Assembly (NCBI RefSeq): GCF_024323335.1
Contig: NC_066581.1
Span: forward strand, 34,490,699-34,554,698
Source: Lathyrus oleraceus
Taxonomy: Eukaryota; Streptophyta; Magnoliopsida; Fabales; Fabaceae
Direction: 5' to 3'
Length of the DNA stretch: 64,000 nucleotides
This document shows, one piece after another, positions 20,807 through 32,267 of this stretch. The number at the start of each line of letters is the position of its first letter. Within the stretch, counting starts at the first letter, position 1. The position numbers and the translations under genes are program-made. The notes below the pieces were generated by a model, which was given only the letters and a program-made list of their open reading frames with translations, searched no databases and had not been told where the DNA came from.

Positions 20807-22624
20807 TTTCCGCCATGAGGACCGCCGTCTGCAACTGTGCGTGCGCCTAGGGTTTCCAGAGATGAAACGGCGTCGTTTTGGTCCAAATGCATACCTATTT
20901 CGATTCCCCCTAAGCGCATTTCCTCATTTTTGCATTTTAATTCCACTTAACCAAAACGATGTCGTTTGATGTTGTACGCTCATCCATCATTCGATTCTGT
21001 CTGGCTGCATTTTTCAAATTCAATCCACATTTCTCATTTCCCTCCAAACATCATGTACATGATTCATTTTTATTTCATATTTTTATTCCAATTTCAAAAA
21101 TTCATAACAAATTGAAAATGACTCCAAATAATTCCAGATTTTTTGCTACATGATCCTTGAAGTGTCTACTATTTTTTGGTGGTGGTTTCATGATTTTATC
21201 ATCTCTGGATTTTTGATTGTGTACTAGTAATTGATCATATATGCATATGTGACATTGCTTCATTCTTTCTATCATGAAATGCTCAATAATGATCCAATTG
21301 CCATGAAATTTTGTATGATGATTCCCAACATGATGCTTGACCTTTGAGGCTTGGTTGTGTATTTTTATCATTTTTCATTTCTGTTTTAGACACATGGACA
21401 TTGTTGTGCAACATTTGGTGTCACATTCTTGGTCTCATACTTGAGCATTTTCATTTCTAGGTCAAATGAACTCTGTTGATTCTAAAATTTGGCATGATGA
21501 TTTTATTTGACATGTTGTATGCACATAAAAATTTCCAGAATTGTTTGAGTCATTTCTGTTTTAATATGGAATTTTCATTCTTAATGATCAATTGTATGCT
21601 TTGAAATTGCCTTTGTCTTCTCTTGCTCACTACATGACTTTGCTTAATGATTTTGATTTGGTCCTTTTTATTACATGTTCTTGATTGATTAAATGTGATT
21701 CATGTTGGATTTTAGCTTCTATTTTGACTTTTTGCCTCACCTTTGACCCTAGGCTGTGTCCTAGGGGTTGTACTCACGATATGAGCTTTGCCTTTCAGGT
21801 TCAAGCAATAAGTCCTAATGGATGATGTGATCTCTTTACTTGAGATACAATTTGCTTTGTTTAACTAATGTTGATTGTGTTGTAGGTCCTTGGGTGGCTA
21901 ACTCACTTGAGTTGTTGACTTGCATTGTGTATATTGGTTGTCTGACTGTTGACTGTCTGTTGATTGTTTGTCTGAATGTGAATATTGACTTGTTTGATTT
22001 TCTTACAAGTACTTTAGTAGCTTTAACTCATTACTTGAGTTGCTTTGCTTTGCTTGTGGTTGGCATACCACTTAGGTAACCTCTCTATTCTCCATGTAGT
22101 CTGGAAGACCTGCTATTTTTGGCAGGCACCTGTCTGAAGCCCTCCTTAAGAGGCCATGTTCTTGATTGTTTAATTTTGTGCTTAAGACCTCCTTGTCGAG
22201 GCATACAGGTTAAGTCCTCCTAAGTGAAGAGGCATTGGCAGATAGAAGGGATGTGCAATCCATCCCCTGCTATTCAGTTGAGTAAGTCATTGTGGAATAG
22301 AGTTCCTCATTCTGGACTCCCACACCTTCTTTGATTCAAGCTCACCCCGGCCAAGGTTAAGAGCTATGAGGCCTAACCCTCATCTCCCATTTCATCTGCT
22401 CACCCTGACGGTCAATGTCAGAGGTTAAGAGCCTAAACACCCTTTACATATCTGGCTTGTTTGTCGAGGTTGATATGACCCCTTGACTAAAGCCCAGCCT
22501 TGTATGAGCCCTTTGATTGTGTATAGCGTATGCTAATTGATTGATTGTTTGCCTACTTGTGCATCCTTCATGTTGCTTTTGCATATTGTTTGCATTTTGC
22601 TTTTGCATTTGTTATCTGCTTTGC

Positions 22625-23155
22625 TTGAGGAGTCAGATGTAAGACCATTGATTGGCTATCTGTTTCCTGTTCCTTTTGGGGAGCTGGATATAAGACCATT
22701 GATTGGCACTCCATTTCCTTTCTTTTGTTTCTTTTGTGGAGTCAGGTGTAAGACCATTGATTGGCTATCTGTTTCCTGTTTCTTTTGGGGAGCTGGATAT
22801 AAGACCATTGATTGGCACTCCATTTCCTTTCTTTTGTTTCTTTTGTGGAGTCAGGTGTAAGACCATTGATTGGCTATCTGTTTCCTGTTCCTTTTGGGGA
22901 GCTGGATATAAGACCATTGATTGGCACTCCATTTCCTATATTATTTTGTTTTGAGAAGTCAGGTGTAAGACCATTGATTGGCTATCTGTTTCCTGTGTTT
23001 GTTTCTTTGTGGAGTTAGATGTAAGACCATTGATTTGCTATCTGTTTCCCATTTGTTGCTTTGTGGAGTTGGACGTAAGACCATTTATTGGCACTCCGTT
23101 TCCCATTTGTTTTCGGAGTTGGATATAAGACCATTTATTGGCATTCCATTTCCAG
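22625..23155 (+). repeat. 109-bp dimeric tandem array in the B 3' LTR
   Basis: A copy of the 11240-11775 array with the same number and order of units, so the array predates the duplication and has not changed copy number since. Confidence 0.9.
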
Positions 23156-24175
23156 TTTTGTTGCTCCTTTAAACTTGCTTACTTGCTTATTACTTTGTTG
23201 CCTATTCCAAAGGATGGTACTTACTTGGATCATCTACATATGATCTCAAGAGAGGAACTCCTAATGAAGTTTTACTCCTCATCCCCATCTTTTTGATTCT
23301 TTACAATCTCCACTTGCATTTGTAACCCAAACCAGAAAACTTTGTGCAAACATTTTCATCTGTTTTCAAACTAGAAACCTAGGCCTTAAGCCTTTGATTT
23401 TCAAACTTCATTTTTCATAATACTTCTTCTGAATTGAATCTAATGTCAACTTTGACCATCTTTGTGAATACTCTAATTGGTTAATTTCACTTTAATTGTT
23501 TTTATGGCCCTTGTCCACTTCTTGATAAGTTTTCATACATTAGCCATAGATCTGAATTATCATAGTGGTTGATATAAATCTCACCGCATCCTTAGTGATT
23601 GAATTGTAAGACTTCCATGCTTATTATAGGGTTAACCCCTCACTAGCGTGTTGAAGTTGTTCTCACATGGTGGATTGTTGGTTCAGGTTGAGTTTTCTCC
23701 CGTTGATAATGAAAGACCTTAAGGATTTTGTTTAAAATCAATCCACTCACTTTTTGGAAATCTTTTAGCCGAACTACGGCGTTTTGATCCTTATCTTTCA
23801 TGAAAAGGTACGTAGGCAATGTGCTCATCCATTCAAACACAAAAATAATAAAAATTGTATATTCTTTTCTCATCCCTTCAATCAATGTTTGCACAAAATA
23901 ATTTCATAAACAAATAATTTTACAACAAGTTGTGAAAAGAGGTTCCCTAGGAGTACCTAGGATGTTGTGGGTGCCTAACACCTTCCCACAACATAATTAC
24001 CCCCTTACCCAGATCTTTGACCTTTTATTAGTTTTCTTCGTGTAAAACTTCTTAGGCTTTTGTTCGCTTTCTAGCCATTCCTTTGGATAAATAGAAGTGC
24101 GGTGGCGACTCTATCTTTGTATGCTTTGCTTTTGATTTAGTCAATAAATCATAAAGTGACGAATACACCGCTACA

Positions 24176-25156
24176 ACTGCTGGTAAGCTGAAAACAGGTG
24201 AGCGCATTCTTCAGTGGATTGTGGCGCGTATCCTGCGACCTAAGAAGGGTGGCATTTCCCGAGTTGAACAGGCTAAGGTTCATCTCATATATATCCTGAA
24301 AAATCAGTGCAAAATAAACTGGCCCTACTACATTGCTAGTAGGATGTTCAGTTTACGAGAGTCCGGACGAGGCACTGCTCTTGCCTATGGATCTCTTATT
24401 CAAGAGGTTCTTACTACAGCCGACGTTGATTATCCGTCCTTTCCTTATACCTCCATTTCCTCAAATAAAGATTTCAGCCCAAAAACTCTCTCTATGATGG
24501 GATACTTTTGGTCCGATGAGCGGAAAGCATACAGATTTGTTCGCAGGGGGTATATTCCTACGATTGTTGAAGAATATGATGAAAGTGATGAAAGTGAAGA
24601 AGAAGACCAAGAGGAAAACGAAGAAGAAGGAGCAGGACAAGCATTTGAGCAGCATGATAGTCCTCCACAAGCAGACACACACGACTACACAAACACCGCT
24701 TGGGTTCAGAATACCTATTCAACTGAAGAAGATGCCCCCAACCATGGTGGCTGGGGTGAATGGCAACATATGGGTTGGTCAACACAACGCCAATTCTATC
24801 AGCCGTATCAATATGGTGCTGAAGAATCTCCACCGTCTCCTCCGCAGCAAGAAAATTCTTCTGAACTTTTAGATATGATGCGAGATATGCAGCTGGCTCA
24901 ACAATCATTCATACAAACTCAGGATGAGCGCTATGCTCATATAAGCAGCCAACTTCAAGCACAAAATGAGAGGCTCGATAGCCTCTCAACCAGCATGAAT
25001 GAACGGTATGCAGCATTCACCGAAACATTTGCACGACAGGAGCGGTCCGTCAATGTGGGCCTCAAGTATCTAAGTAGTGTTGCTGACCAAATGACTTCTT
25101 TGGCAGATCCTGACAGAAACCCAGATGTTTGTTACGGTCGAGGACGAGGCTATTAG
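24176..25156 (+). pseudogene. Envelope-like / plant-transposon-type ORF of H, 5'-truncated
   Basis: The frame is open from the B junction, reading TAGKLKTGERILQWIVARIL, to a TAG at 25156 (326 codons). The first 110 residues (VHLIYILKNQCKINWPYYIA, FSLRESGRGTALAYGSLI) resemble the putative plant transposon protein domain of post-pol ORFs in Sirevirus and Athila elements; this assignment is from memory. A very acidic segment follows (DESDESEEEDQEENEEEG). Next come a Q/P/Y-rich linker and a heptad region (LDMMRDMQLAQQSFIQTQDE, LQAQNERLDSLSTSMNERY) likely to be a coiled coil. I see no transmembrane segment in this part. The 5' end is lost to the B insertion. Confidence 0.65.
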
Positions 25157-25534
25157 GGCATAAAACTGCATGTGCATCTGTACTTTTGTTGTTTGACTGA
25201 ACTTATTATCTGTTATGCTTGTTTGTTAATCTAGTTTAATGTTATCTCCTTTTCAATTTGTTCAGTAATAATATTTGGTGTGGTATTGTTATATGATTTG
25301 CTATTTCCTATTGAATATCATGTTATGTTGAATTATAGTTCTATTTCTCTTTTTGATGTTGTCAAAGGGGGAGAAGAGCATGTACCAAAGCCAAGCCAAG
25401 ATATTCACAACAATTAACAGTTTGTTGTTTTGCACTCAGTCTTAGATTACAAAAGAAAGGGGGAGTGCGTGTAAATATTGCATGTTGTTTTTCTTTGGTT
25501 TCACACATGTTGTCATCATCAAAAAGGGGGAGTA
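25157..25534 (+). other. 3' region of H with three polypurine tracts
   Basis: This non-coding region contains AAAGGGGGAGAAGAG (25364-25378), AAAAGAAAGGGGGAG (25451-25465) and AAAAAGGGGGAG (25521-25532). The last lies two bases before the LTR and is the likely primer for plus-strand synthesis. Confidence 0.75.
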
Positions 25535-25951
25535 TGTAAGGGCAAACTGTCATACAACATACGATCATAGGTTTCGATGATGACAAATTACCACCATGGA
25601 TGAATCTTCATTGTTGAATCCACCTCTACAAAACAAATGCAACATATCACCTATCATATCCTTTTCTATGTTCATCTAAACTGTTATATCTCATACAACA
25701 TATGTGGATAAAATATGGTCATGACAAAATGCATGAAAACCACAAAAATCTGAATTTTTGCAGATTTGCGGGGTTTGAGTCGACCGTAGGGTCGGTGCAT
25801 AACATAGTGCAGTTTGTCACGGGTCAGCGCACGGGGGCTTGAGTCGACCACAGGGTCGGTGCATGAAGTTTTCAATTTCCCACGGGTCAGCGCACGCCGA
25901 CCTATGGTCGACGCATACTGATGTGTTTTTCAGTTTGTCCAAAACTGCAGG

Positions 25952-25969
25952 CTATGCGTCGACGCATAG
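25952..25969. promoter_or_regulatory. 18-bp perfect palindrome in the H LTR
   Basis: CTATGCGTCGACGCATAG lies about 95 bases before the TATA box. Further GTCGAC/GTCGACC variants flank it at 25785-25915. Confidence 0.75.
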
Positions 25970-26063
25970 ACCTGCTATGATCGACCGTTCGCGCGCAAAT
26001 ACTGTTTTTAAGTAATTCCCACCTTGTTTGAAAAGCTGTTAAGTGGGTTGGTTGGTTTGTTTC

Positions 26064-26071
26064 TATAAATA
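26064..26071 (+). promoter_or_regulatory. TATA box of the H LTR
   Basis: TATAAATA in the middle of the LTR, preceded by the GC-rich palindromic block. Confidence 0.6.
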
Positions 26072-27314
26072 GAAGTTCAGCTACTTGTATCAAAGTAACA
26101 TTTTGATAAATTGATTCAAGTGTACAAAGAACAAGAAAAAGTGAAATAGGTGTCCAAGATTCTTCATCTTCATGTTCAACATCTCACAACACATCAATTA
26201 CACACAACCATTTTTGAAGTGCTTTGTGATTGGTTAAAGGTGATAACGTTCGAAGCCGAGATTGGGGAATCCGGTTCGGGTTGAAGCTTGCGACAGGTTT
26301 TTTCTTGAATAAAACCTTTAGGGTTTTGCCCTCCAAGACTGGTTTGATTTTGGGGGGTTTTTGGACAAATTCTTCATCAATTTTCAGCTGAGCGAAGGTG
26401 ATTGAGAAGAGGAAGTCTTCATCAATCTAGTAGCAGATTCAGTGATATTGAAGGGAAGATTTCGGGTTCGATTTGTTGTAGTTGAGATCAGCCGGGCCGA
26501 GGGTTTGAAGAACTGAGAGTTATTCAACAAAGGGGCTGGAATCAGAGGTCTATCAACAACAATCGAAGGACTTGATTCACCTTGAATCAAGGAACAAGGA
26601 GTGGAAGCAACATTCAACGTCTTGAGAATTCTGTTGTATATTTGCTTGTCAATCCTTTTATAAACTGTTATACTCAACATGTGATATCTATTAAAGCAAT
26701 CTCAATTCTAGTTTTAGAATTGAGGGCAGACGTACCCCGAAGCGAGGACGACGGGGGAACTGCCTCATCAAACCTTTGTCTTCTCTATTTTTCAGCATAT
26801 TTGTTTTGGCTTAAAAATAAGTGATTTTTGTATAAGCACTTTTATCAAACCATGATATTAATTGAGTAAGAAGTTGAAACTCTGTTTTTGAATCCAAAGT
26901 ACAATAAGATATTGTACTAGACTAATTGGAATCACTTACTCAACATAAATATCACTTGGAGTGTTTTTACACACCAAGTGTTTGATAATTTGCCTAAACC
27001 AAAATTATCTTAGTTGTGTATCTAGTTTGGTTTGCTCTTTGAATCATTGGAACTAGGAATCCTAGCAAGTGAAATAAATCATTGATAGTGTGACTAGTGT
27101 AGCGATTCTTATTCTACATTATCACTAATCCATAGGCTAGACGCATATCCGGTTTTCCAATAACCGTTTGTTTTAGACTATATTTTCCTCGGCCGCTTCC
27201 GCACTTAAAACCAATTTTCAAAACCAATTTTTAATTGGTAGCGCCGACTCAAATTTTAATTGGAATCTATTCAACCCCCCCCCCCCCCTTCTAGATCTGT
27301 GCCATATTCTAACA

Positions 27315-30300
27315 ATTTTTGTTATTGAAATTAATTTATCTACTTCTGCATCATGGGTATTAGATACTGGATGCGGTTCTCACATTTGTACCAATGTGCA
27401 GGGACTAAAAAGGAGTAGAGATTTGGCAAAAGGTGAAGTCGACCTACGAGTTGGCAATGGAGCAAAGGTTGCTGCTTTAGCCGTAGGAACTTATGTATTG
27501 ACTTTACCTAGTGGTTTAATAATTCAGTTAGAAAACTATTATTATGTACTTGCAATTAGCAGGAATATTATTTCCGTTTCTTGTTTGGACAAGTTTGGTT
27601 TTTCATTTATAATAAAGAACAATTGTTGCTCAATTTATTTGAATGATATATTCTATGCTACTGCACAAATGAACAATGGACTATATGTCTTTGATCTTGA
27701 AATGCCTATTTATAACATTAATACTAAAAGGATGAAACCTAATGAGTTAAATCCAACTTACCTTTGACATTGTCGATTAGACCACATAAATGAGAAACAC
27801 ATTTCCAAACTCCATAAAGATGGACTATTGGACTCTTTTGATTATGAATCATATGAGACATGCAGATCTTGTTTAATTGGAAAGATGACAAAGTCTCCAT
27901 TCACAGGAAAATGTGAAAGAGCTAATGATCTTTTGGCCCTCATACATACTGATGTATGTGGACCACTGAACATACCAGCTAGAGGAGGTTTTCAGTACTT
28001 CATCACATTTACTGATGATTTCAGTAGATATGGTTATGTGTATTTAATGAAACACAAATCAGAGTCCTTTGAAAAGTTCAAGGAATTCAAGAATGAAGTA
28101 CAAAACCAACTAGGTAAAAATATTAAAACTCTTCGATCAGATCGAGGTGGTGAGTATTTAAGCCTAGAGTTTGATGACCATCTGAAAGAGTGTGGGATCT
28201 TATCCCAACTTACTCCTCCTGGAACACCCCAATGGAATGGTGTATCTGAGAGAAGAAATTGAACCCTGTTAGACATGGTCCGATCCATGATGAGTCACGC
28301 CGATCTTCCAAACTCCTTTTGGGGACATGCACTATTGACAACAGCTTACACACTTAACCGTGTTCCACCAAAAAAGGTTGAGAAGACACCATATGAGATA
28401 TGGAGTGGTAAGAAACCACATATGTCTTACATGAAGATTTGGGGTTGCGAAGTTTAATTGAAACGACAAATTTCAATTAAGCTTGAGCCCAAATCTGACA
28501 AATTCTTATTTGTGGGGTATCCTAAAGAAACAAGAGGGTATTACTTCTACAATCCTTTTGAGGGCAAACTGTTTGTCGCTCGAACTGGAGTTTTCCTAGA
28601 AAAGGATTTTATTTCCAAAGGAATCAGTGGGAGGAAAGTAGAGCTTGAAGAAATTCAAGAATCATAAAGCATCGATACACCTATGGAGGAATTAGAGCAG
28701 GAAACACAAGTAGTTGTGGAAGAGCAACCTGCTTAAGTAGAACAAGACCAACGTAGGTCAAGCAGGATACGTCACATGCCTGAGAGATATAGATATCTCA
28801 TAACTGATCAAGGTGGTGTGTTACTCATGGATCAAGATGAGCCAGTGAACTACCAAGAGGCCATAACTGGTCCCGAGTCTGAGAAGTGGCTAGAAGCCAT
28901 GAAATCTGAAATGGATTCCATGTACACAAACCAAGTTTGGACCTTGGTAGAGCCTCCTGTAGGAGTTAACCCTATAGGATGCAAGTGGGTCTTCAAAAAG
29001 AAGGCTGACATGGATGGTAAGGTACATACCTATAAGGCAAGACTGGTTGCAAAAGGATATAAACAAATTCATGGGGTTGATTATGATGAAACCTTTTCAC
29101 CAGTTGTAATGCTTAAATCTGCTCGGATTTTACTTGCTATTGCTGCATATCATGATTATGAAATATGGCAGATGGATGTTAAAACTGCTTTCCTTAATGG
29201 GAATCTTCTTGAGGATGTGTACATGACACAGCCTGAAGGATTTGACATAGCAGAAGAAGTCCAAAAGATATGTAAGTTACAAAGATCAATCTATGGATTG
29301 AAGCAAGCTTCCAAAAGCTGGAATCTTTGTTTTGATGAAATGGTAAAACAATATGGATTCATTAAGAACGAAGATGAGCCTTGTGTCTACAAGAAGGTTA
29401 ATGAGAGCATGATCGTTTTCCTGGTATTATATGTAGATGACATATTACTCATTGGAAACGATGTCCCTACCCTGCAACAAGTAAAGTTTTGGTTGGAGAA
29501 ATGCTTTTCTATGAAGGACCTAGGTGAAGCAACCTATATATTAGGAATCAAAATCTATAGAGATAGATCACAAAAACTGCTTGGCCTAAGTCAGAGTACG
29601 TACATAGACAAAGTGCTGAGACGCTTTAATATGCATGATTCCAAGAAAGGATTCATACCTATGCAACATGGCTTGTGTCTATCAAAAACGCAATCCCCTT
29701 CAACTAAGGAAGAAAGGGATCGCATGAATAAGATTCCATATGCATCTGTAATAGGACCTATCATGTATGCCGTGTTATGTACTCGACCAGATGTCTCGTA
29801 TGCTTTAAGTGAAACGAGTAGGTACCAATCTGATCTTGGTGATGCTCATTGGGTAGCTGTCAAGAATATCCTTAAGTATATGAGAAGGACTAAGGACTCA
29901 TTCTTGATATATGGAGGTCAGGAAGAGTTAGGTGTAATTGGATACACCAATGCTAGCTTCCAGACAGATAAGGATGACTTTAGATTACAATCTGGTTACG
30001 TGTTTTGCTTAAACGGTGGCGCTGTGAGTTGGAAAAGTTCAAAGCAAGATAAAGTTGTTGATTCTACAACCGAGGCCGAGTACATTGCTGCCTCAAGTGC
30101 AGTAAAGGAAGTTGTTTGGATCAAAAAGTTCATTAGTGAACTTTGCATAGTTCCTAGCATTGTGGATCCCATTGGTCTCTATTATGATAACAATGGTGCT
30201 ATCGCACAAGCTAAGGAGCCTAGATCTCACCAACGATCCAAACACATACTTAGGCGTTATCACCTCATTTGAGAGATAATAGATAGAGGAGATGTGAAAA

Positions 30301-30419
30301 TATGCAGAGTACCTACACTTGACAATATTGTTGACCCACTGACAAAGCCTCTTGCGCAGCAGAAGCATGATGGCCATACTAGATATATGGGCATTAAGGG
30401 TATGCTTGATTGGCTCTAG
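27315..30419 (+). pseudogene. Copia pol polyprotein of G1 (six nonsense codons, no frameshift)
   Basis: A single reading frame runs from the H junction to TAG 30417-30419. The order is protease (WVLDTGCGSHI), integrase zinc region (HCRLDHINEKHI with CRSC), integrase core (HTDVCGP, RSDRGGEY, NGVSERRN for D, D, E), RT (YVDD at 29430-29441) and RNase H (GYTNASFQTD, DSTTEAEYIAASS). Stops lie at 27765, 28260, 28455, 28665, 28734 and 30270. The RNase H motif has N where G2 has the catalytic D (GYTD). Copia elements carry integrase before RT, as here. The 5' side is cut by H. Confidence 0.9.
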
Positions 30420-30423
30420 TGCT

Positions 30424-30433
30424 AGTGGGAGAT
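30424..30433 (+). other. Polypurine tract of G1
   Basis: AGTGGGAGAT directly precedes the LTR start TGTTGGG. The same tract is in G2. Confidence 0.75.
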
Positions 30434-31484
30434 TGTTGGGTAAGCCCTAGAGGCCAATACTTTTTGGTACTTGTATCGAATTATTTATTAATAATAAAAA
30501 GGCTTTTCCTTTATTATGTTTGTTTAATAAAGTCCCTAGAATAGCTAGTCCATTTAATGTATCAAGTATAACTTAATCATGAGATCACATTAAACAAAAA
30601 GGACATTATTCTTAAAGTATCCGTAGTCGAGCTTTATTGTAAAGTGGGATAATATTAAAACATGAAGACAATTATGTTTATAGACTGATGATCACATCTC
30701 ATGGATCATGGATAAGGAGTTATCAAGTCTTAAACATAGGTATGAATATTAAGAGTAATATTTATACCGGATTGACCCGCTATGAGAATACTATATAGAA
30801 TGTTATGCAAAGTGTCATAAGTTATTCTCGTGGTGATAATGATGTATACCACCCTTCGACCTGAAACCACTGTGGACCCTAGATGTAGAGTCGAGTGCCT
30901 TATTGCTGATTAAACGTTGTTCGTAACTGGATGACCATAAAGATAGTTGATGGGTACTCCACGAAGCATGCTAAGGGACATGAGTGACCTAGATGGAATT
31001 TGCCCATCATGCGTAACAGGATAAATGTCTATGGGCCCAATACTAAACTGGACAAAGATGACACAGTCTATGCCTTGTGTTCAATATAAACATAAGGGCA
31101 AAAGGGTAATTATACACATAAGTATTATCACAGAAGGATTTGTCAGATCACATGACATTTTCGTGTCTTGGATAGCAGTGATGTGTTTCTAGATACCGCT
31201 CACTGTTTATTATATTAAATGCGTGATTTAATATAATTGCCAATGCCGTGAAAACCTACAGGGTCACACACAAAGGACGGATTGATGAGAGATAGAGTAA
31301 CTAAGGAACACCGTGAGGTACGGTGCACTTAAGTGAATTGTAGAACATCGTAAGGTATAGTGTAATTACGTAGAATACAAAATATGGTAAGGTACCACGC
31401 GCTTAAGTGATATTGGCATATTATAAGATATTGGCCACATACATTTGAGTGGGCTTTTTAGCGTGCAACCCATACAAGTGGTTC

Positions 31485-31492
31485 TATAAATA
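31485..31492 (+). promoter_or_regulatory. TATA box of the G1 LTR
   Basis: TATAAATA in a near-palindromic context (GTTCTATAAATAGAAC). Confidence 0.6.
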
Positions 31493-31533
31493 GAACCTTT
31501 GTGTAGAAGCATTTGAGCAGTTGCAATTTCATT

Positions 31534-31602
<69 letters not shown>
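31534..31602. repeat. (CT)n(CA)n microsatellite in the G1 LTR
   Basis: A compound dinucleotide repeat just downstream of the TATA box. It is much longer than the homologous tracts in the G2 LTRs. Confidence 0.95.
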
Positions 31603-31603
<1 letters not shown>

Positions 31604-31830
31604 AAATCCTTCATTCGTAGCAGCTAACACTGAGATTGAAGGAATCCGTTCGTGTGGACTGAGTAGAGGCGTTGTCATTGTTCAACGTTCGTGATCGCTT
31701 CGTAGATCTGCATCAAAGGTTACAATCGCCACAAGAGGTAACGATTCTATCACTGATCATGCCCATTCATAAGGATCATTAAAGGAGAAATTTTAAATTC
31801 CACTGCGTTTTGGATCGCCCTTCTCCTTCA

Positions 31831-32267
31831 GGTACCTCTAGAGTGAAGATGTCTAGATTGCAGCTGCTTACTACTAAGTTTGAGAATTTGAGGATGAAAG
31901 AAGATGAAAGTATTCATGACTTCCATATGAATATCCTTGAAATTGCTAATGCCTCAGGAGCCCTGGGTAAGAAGATGTCAGATGAAAAGCTTGTGAGGAA
32001 AATTCTCAGATCACTTCCCAAGAGATTTGCCATGAAAGTGACAACCATAGAAGAATCTCAAGATATCTGCAAGATGAGGGTGGATGAGCTAATTGGGTCC
32101 CTCCAAACATTCGAGTTGGGAATAAGTGATGGATCTGAAAAGAAAGCCGAAAGCATAGTCTTTGTGTCAAACACTAAAGATAAAAAGGATGAAAGTAGTC
32201 AAGATATTGATGAAGGTATGGCAAATGATCTAGCGTTAGACAATTCAACAAAATCCTGAGGATGATG
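31831..32267 (+). pseudogene. Element F: Sirevirus-type gag, first fragment
   Basis: The frame reads GTSRVKMSRLQLLTTKFENL, HDFHMNILEIANASGALGKK and RKILRSLPKRFAMKVTTIEE, the UBN2/retrotransposon gag core typical of SIRE-type elements. It ends in TGA at 32257-32259. G1 cuts it on the left and G2 on the right; the gag continues at 40360. An apparent start 21 bases upstream of 31831 lies in the G1 LTR and is not real. Confidence 0.75.

Larger units (their letters stand above)
5934..24175 (+). mobile_element. Element B: Ogre-type tandem (ΔB1 internal - LTR - B2 internal - LTR)
   Basis: Two near-identical blocks, 5939-12795 and 17398-24175, each hold the protease end, the intron, a truncated RT exon and an LTR. 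Only the block in the middle (12802-19331) has a PBS, leader, ORF1 and gag. This is the structure expected when two copies of an element share one LTR. Both copies lack RT, RNase H, integrase and the start of U3 with the same junction. The right end stops at the terminal CTACA of the LTR inside the env-like ORF of H. Confidence 0.85.
19332..24175 (+). repeat. 3' LTR of B (U3 truncated)
   Basis: It matches 7882-12795 with scattered substitutions and one deletion of about 66 bp near 22280. It ends CGAATACACCGCTACA. What follows (ACTGCTGG) is the frame of the H env-like ORF. The first five bases after the LTR, ACTGC, are the expected half of a target-site duplication. Confidence 0.87.
24176..27314 (+). 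mobile_element. Element H: Sirevirus-like copia element, 3' end
   Basis: It contains the C-terminal part of an envelope-like ORF, a 3' region with three purine tracts, and a 3' LTR. Multiplied polypurine tracts, a post-pol ORF and palindromic GC-rich LTR motifs are known of Sireviruses (SIRE/Maximus). The left part is cut off by the insertion of B. The right end lies inside G1 internal sequence, so H is nested in G1. Confidence 0.75.
25535..27314 (+). repeat. 3' LTR of H (Sirevirus-like, 1.78 kb)
   Basis: It begins TGTAAGGGCAAACTG after a PPT and ends TTCTAACA. A GC-rich block upstream of the TATA box holds GTCGAC-centred motifs and two roughly 60-bp direct repeats (from about 25782 and 25841). 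A C-homopolymer lies at 27276-27290. G1 internal sequence (ATTTTTGTTATTG) starts immediately after; ATTTT is the expected target duplication. Confidence 0.8.
27315..31830 (+). mobile_element. Element G1: Ty1/copia element, pol and 3' LTR
   Basis: It holds copia-order pol (protease, integrase, RT, RNase H), a PPT and an LTR nearly the same as in G2. Gag and the 5' LTR are missing from the window because H interrupts it. The right end lies in the F gag. The copia lineage is probably Tork-like, with low confidence. Confidence 0.85.
30434..31830 (+). repeat. 3' LTR of G1 (1.4 kb)
   Basis: It begins TGTTGGGTAAGCCC and ends TTCTCCTTCA and is homologous to both G2 LTRs. It contains a TATA box and a long CT/CA microsatellite. 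The next base starts the F gag frame (GTSRVKMSRLQLL). Confidence 0.88.
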
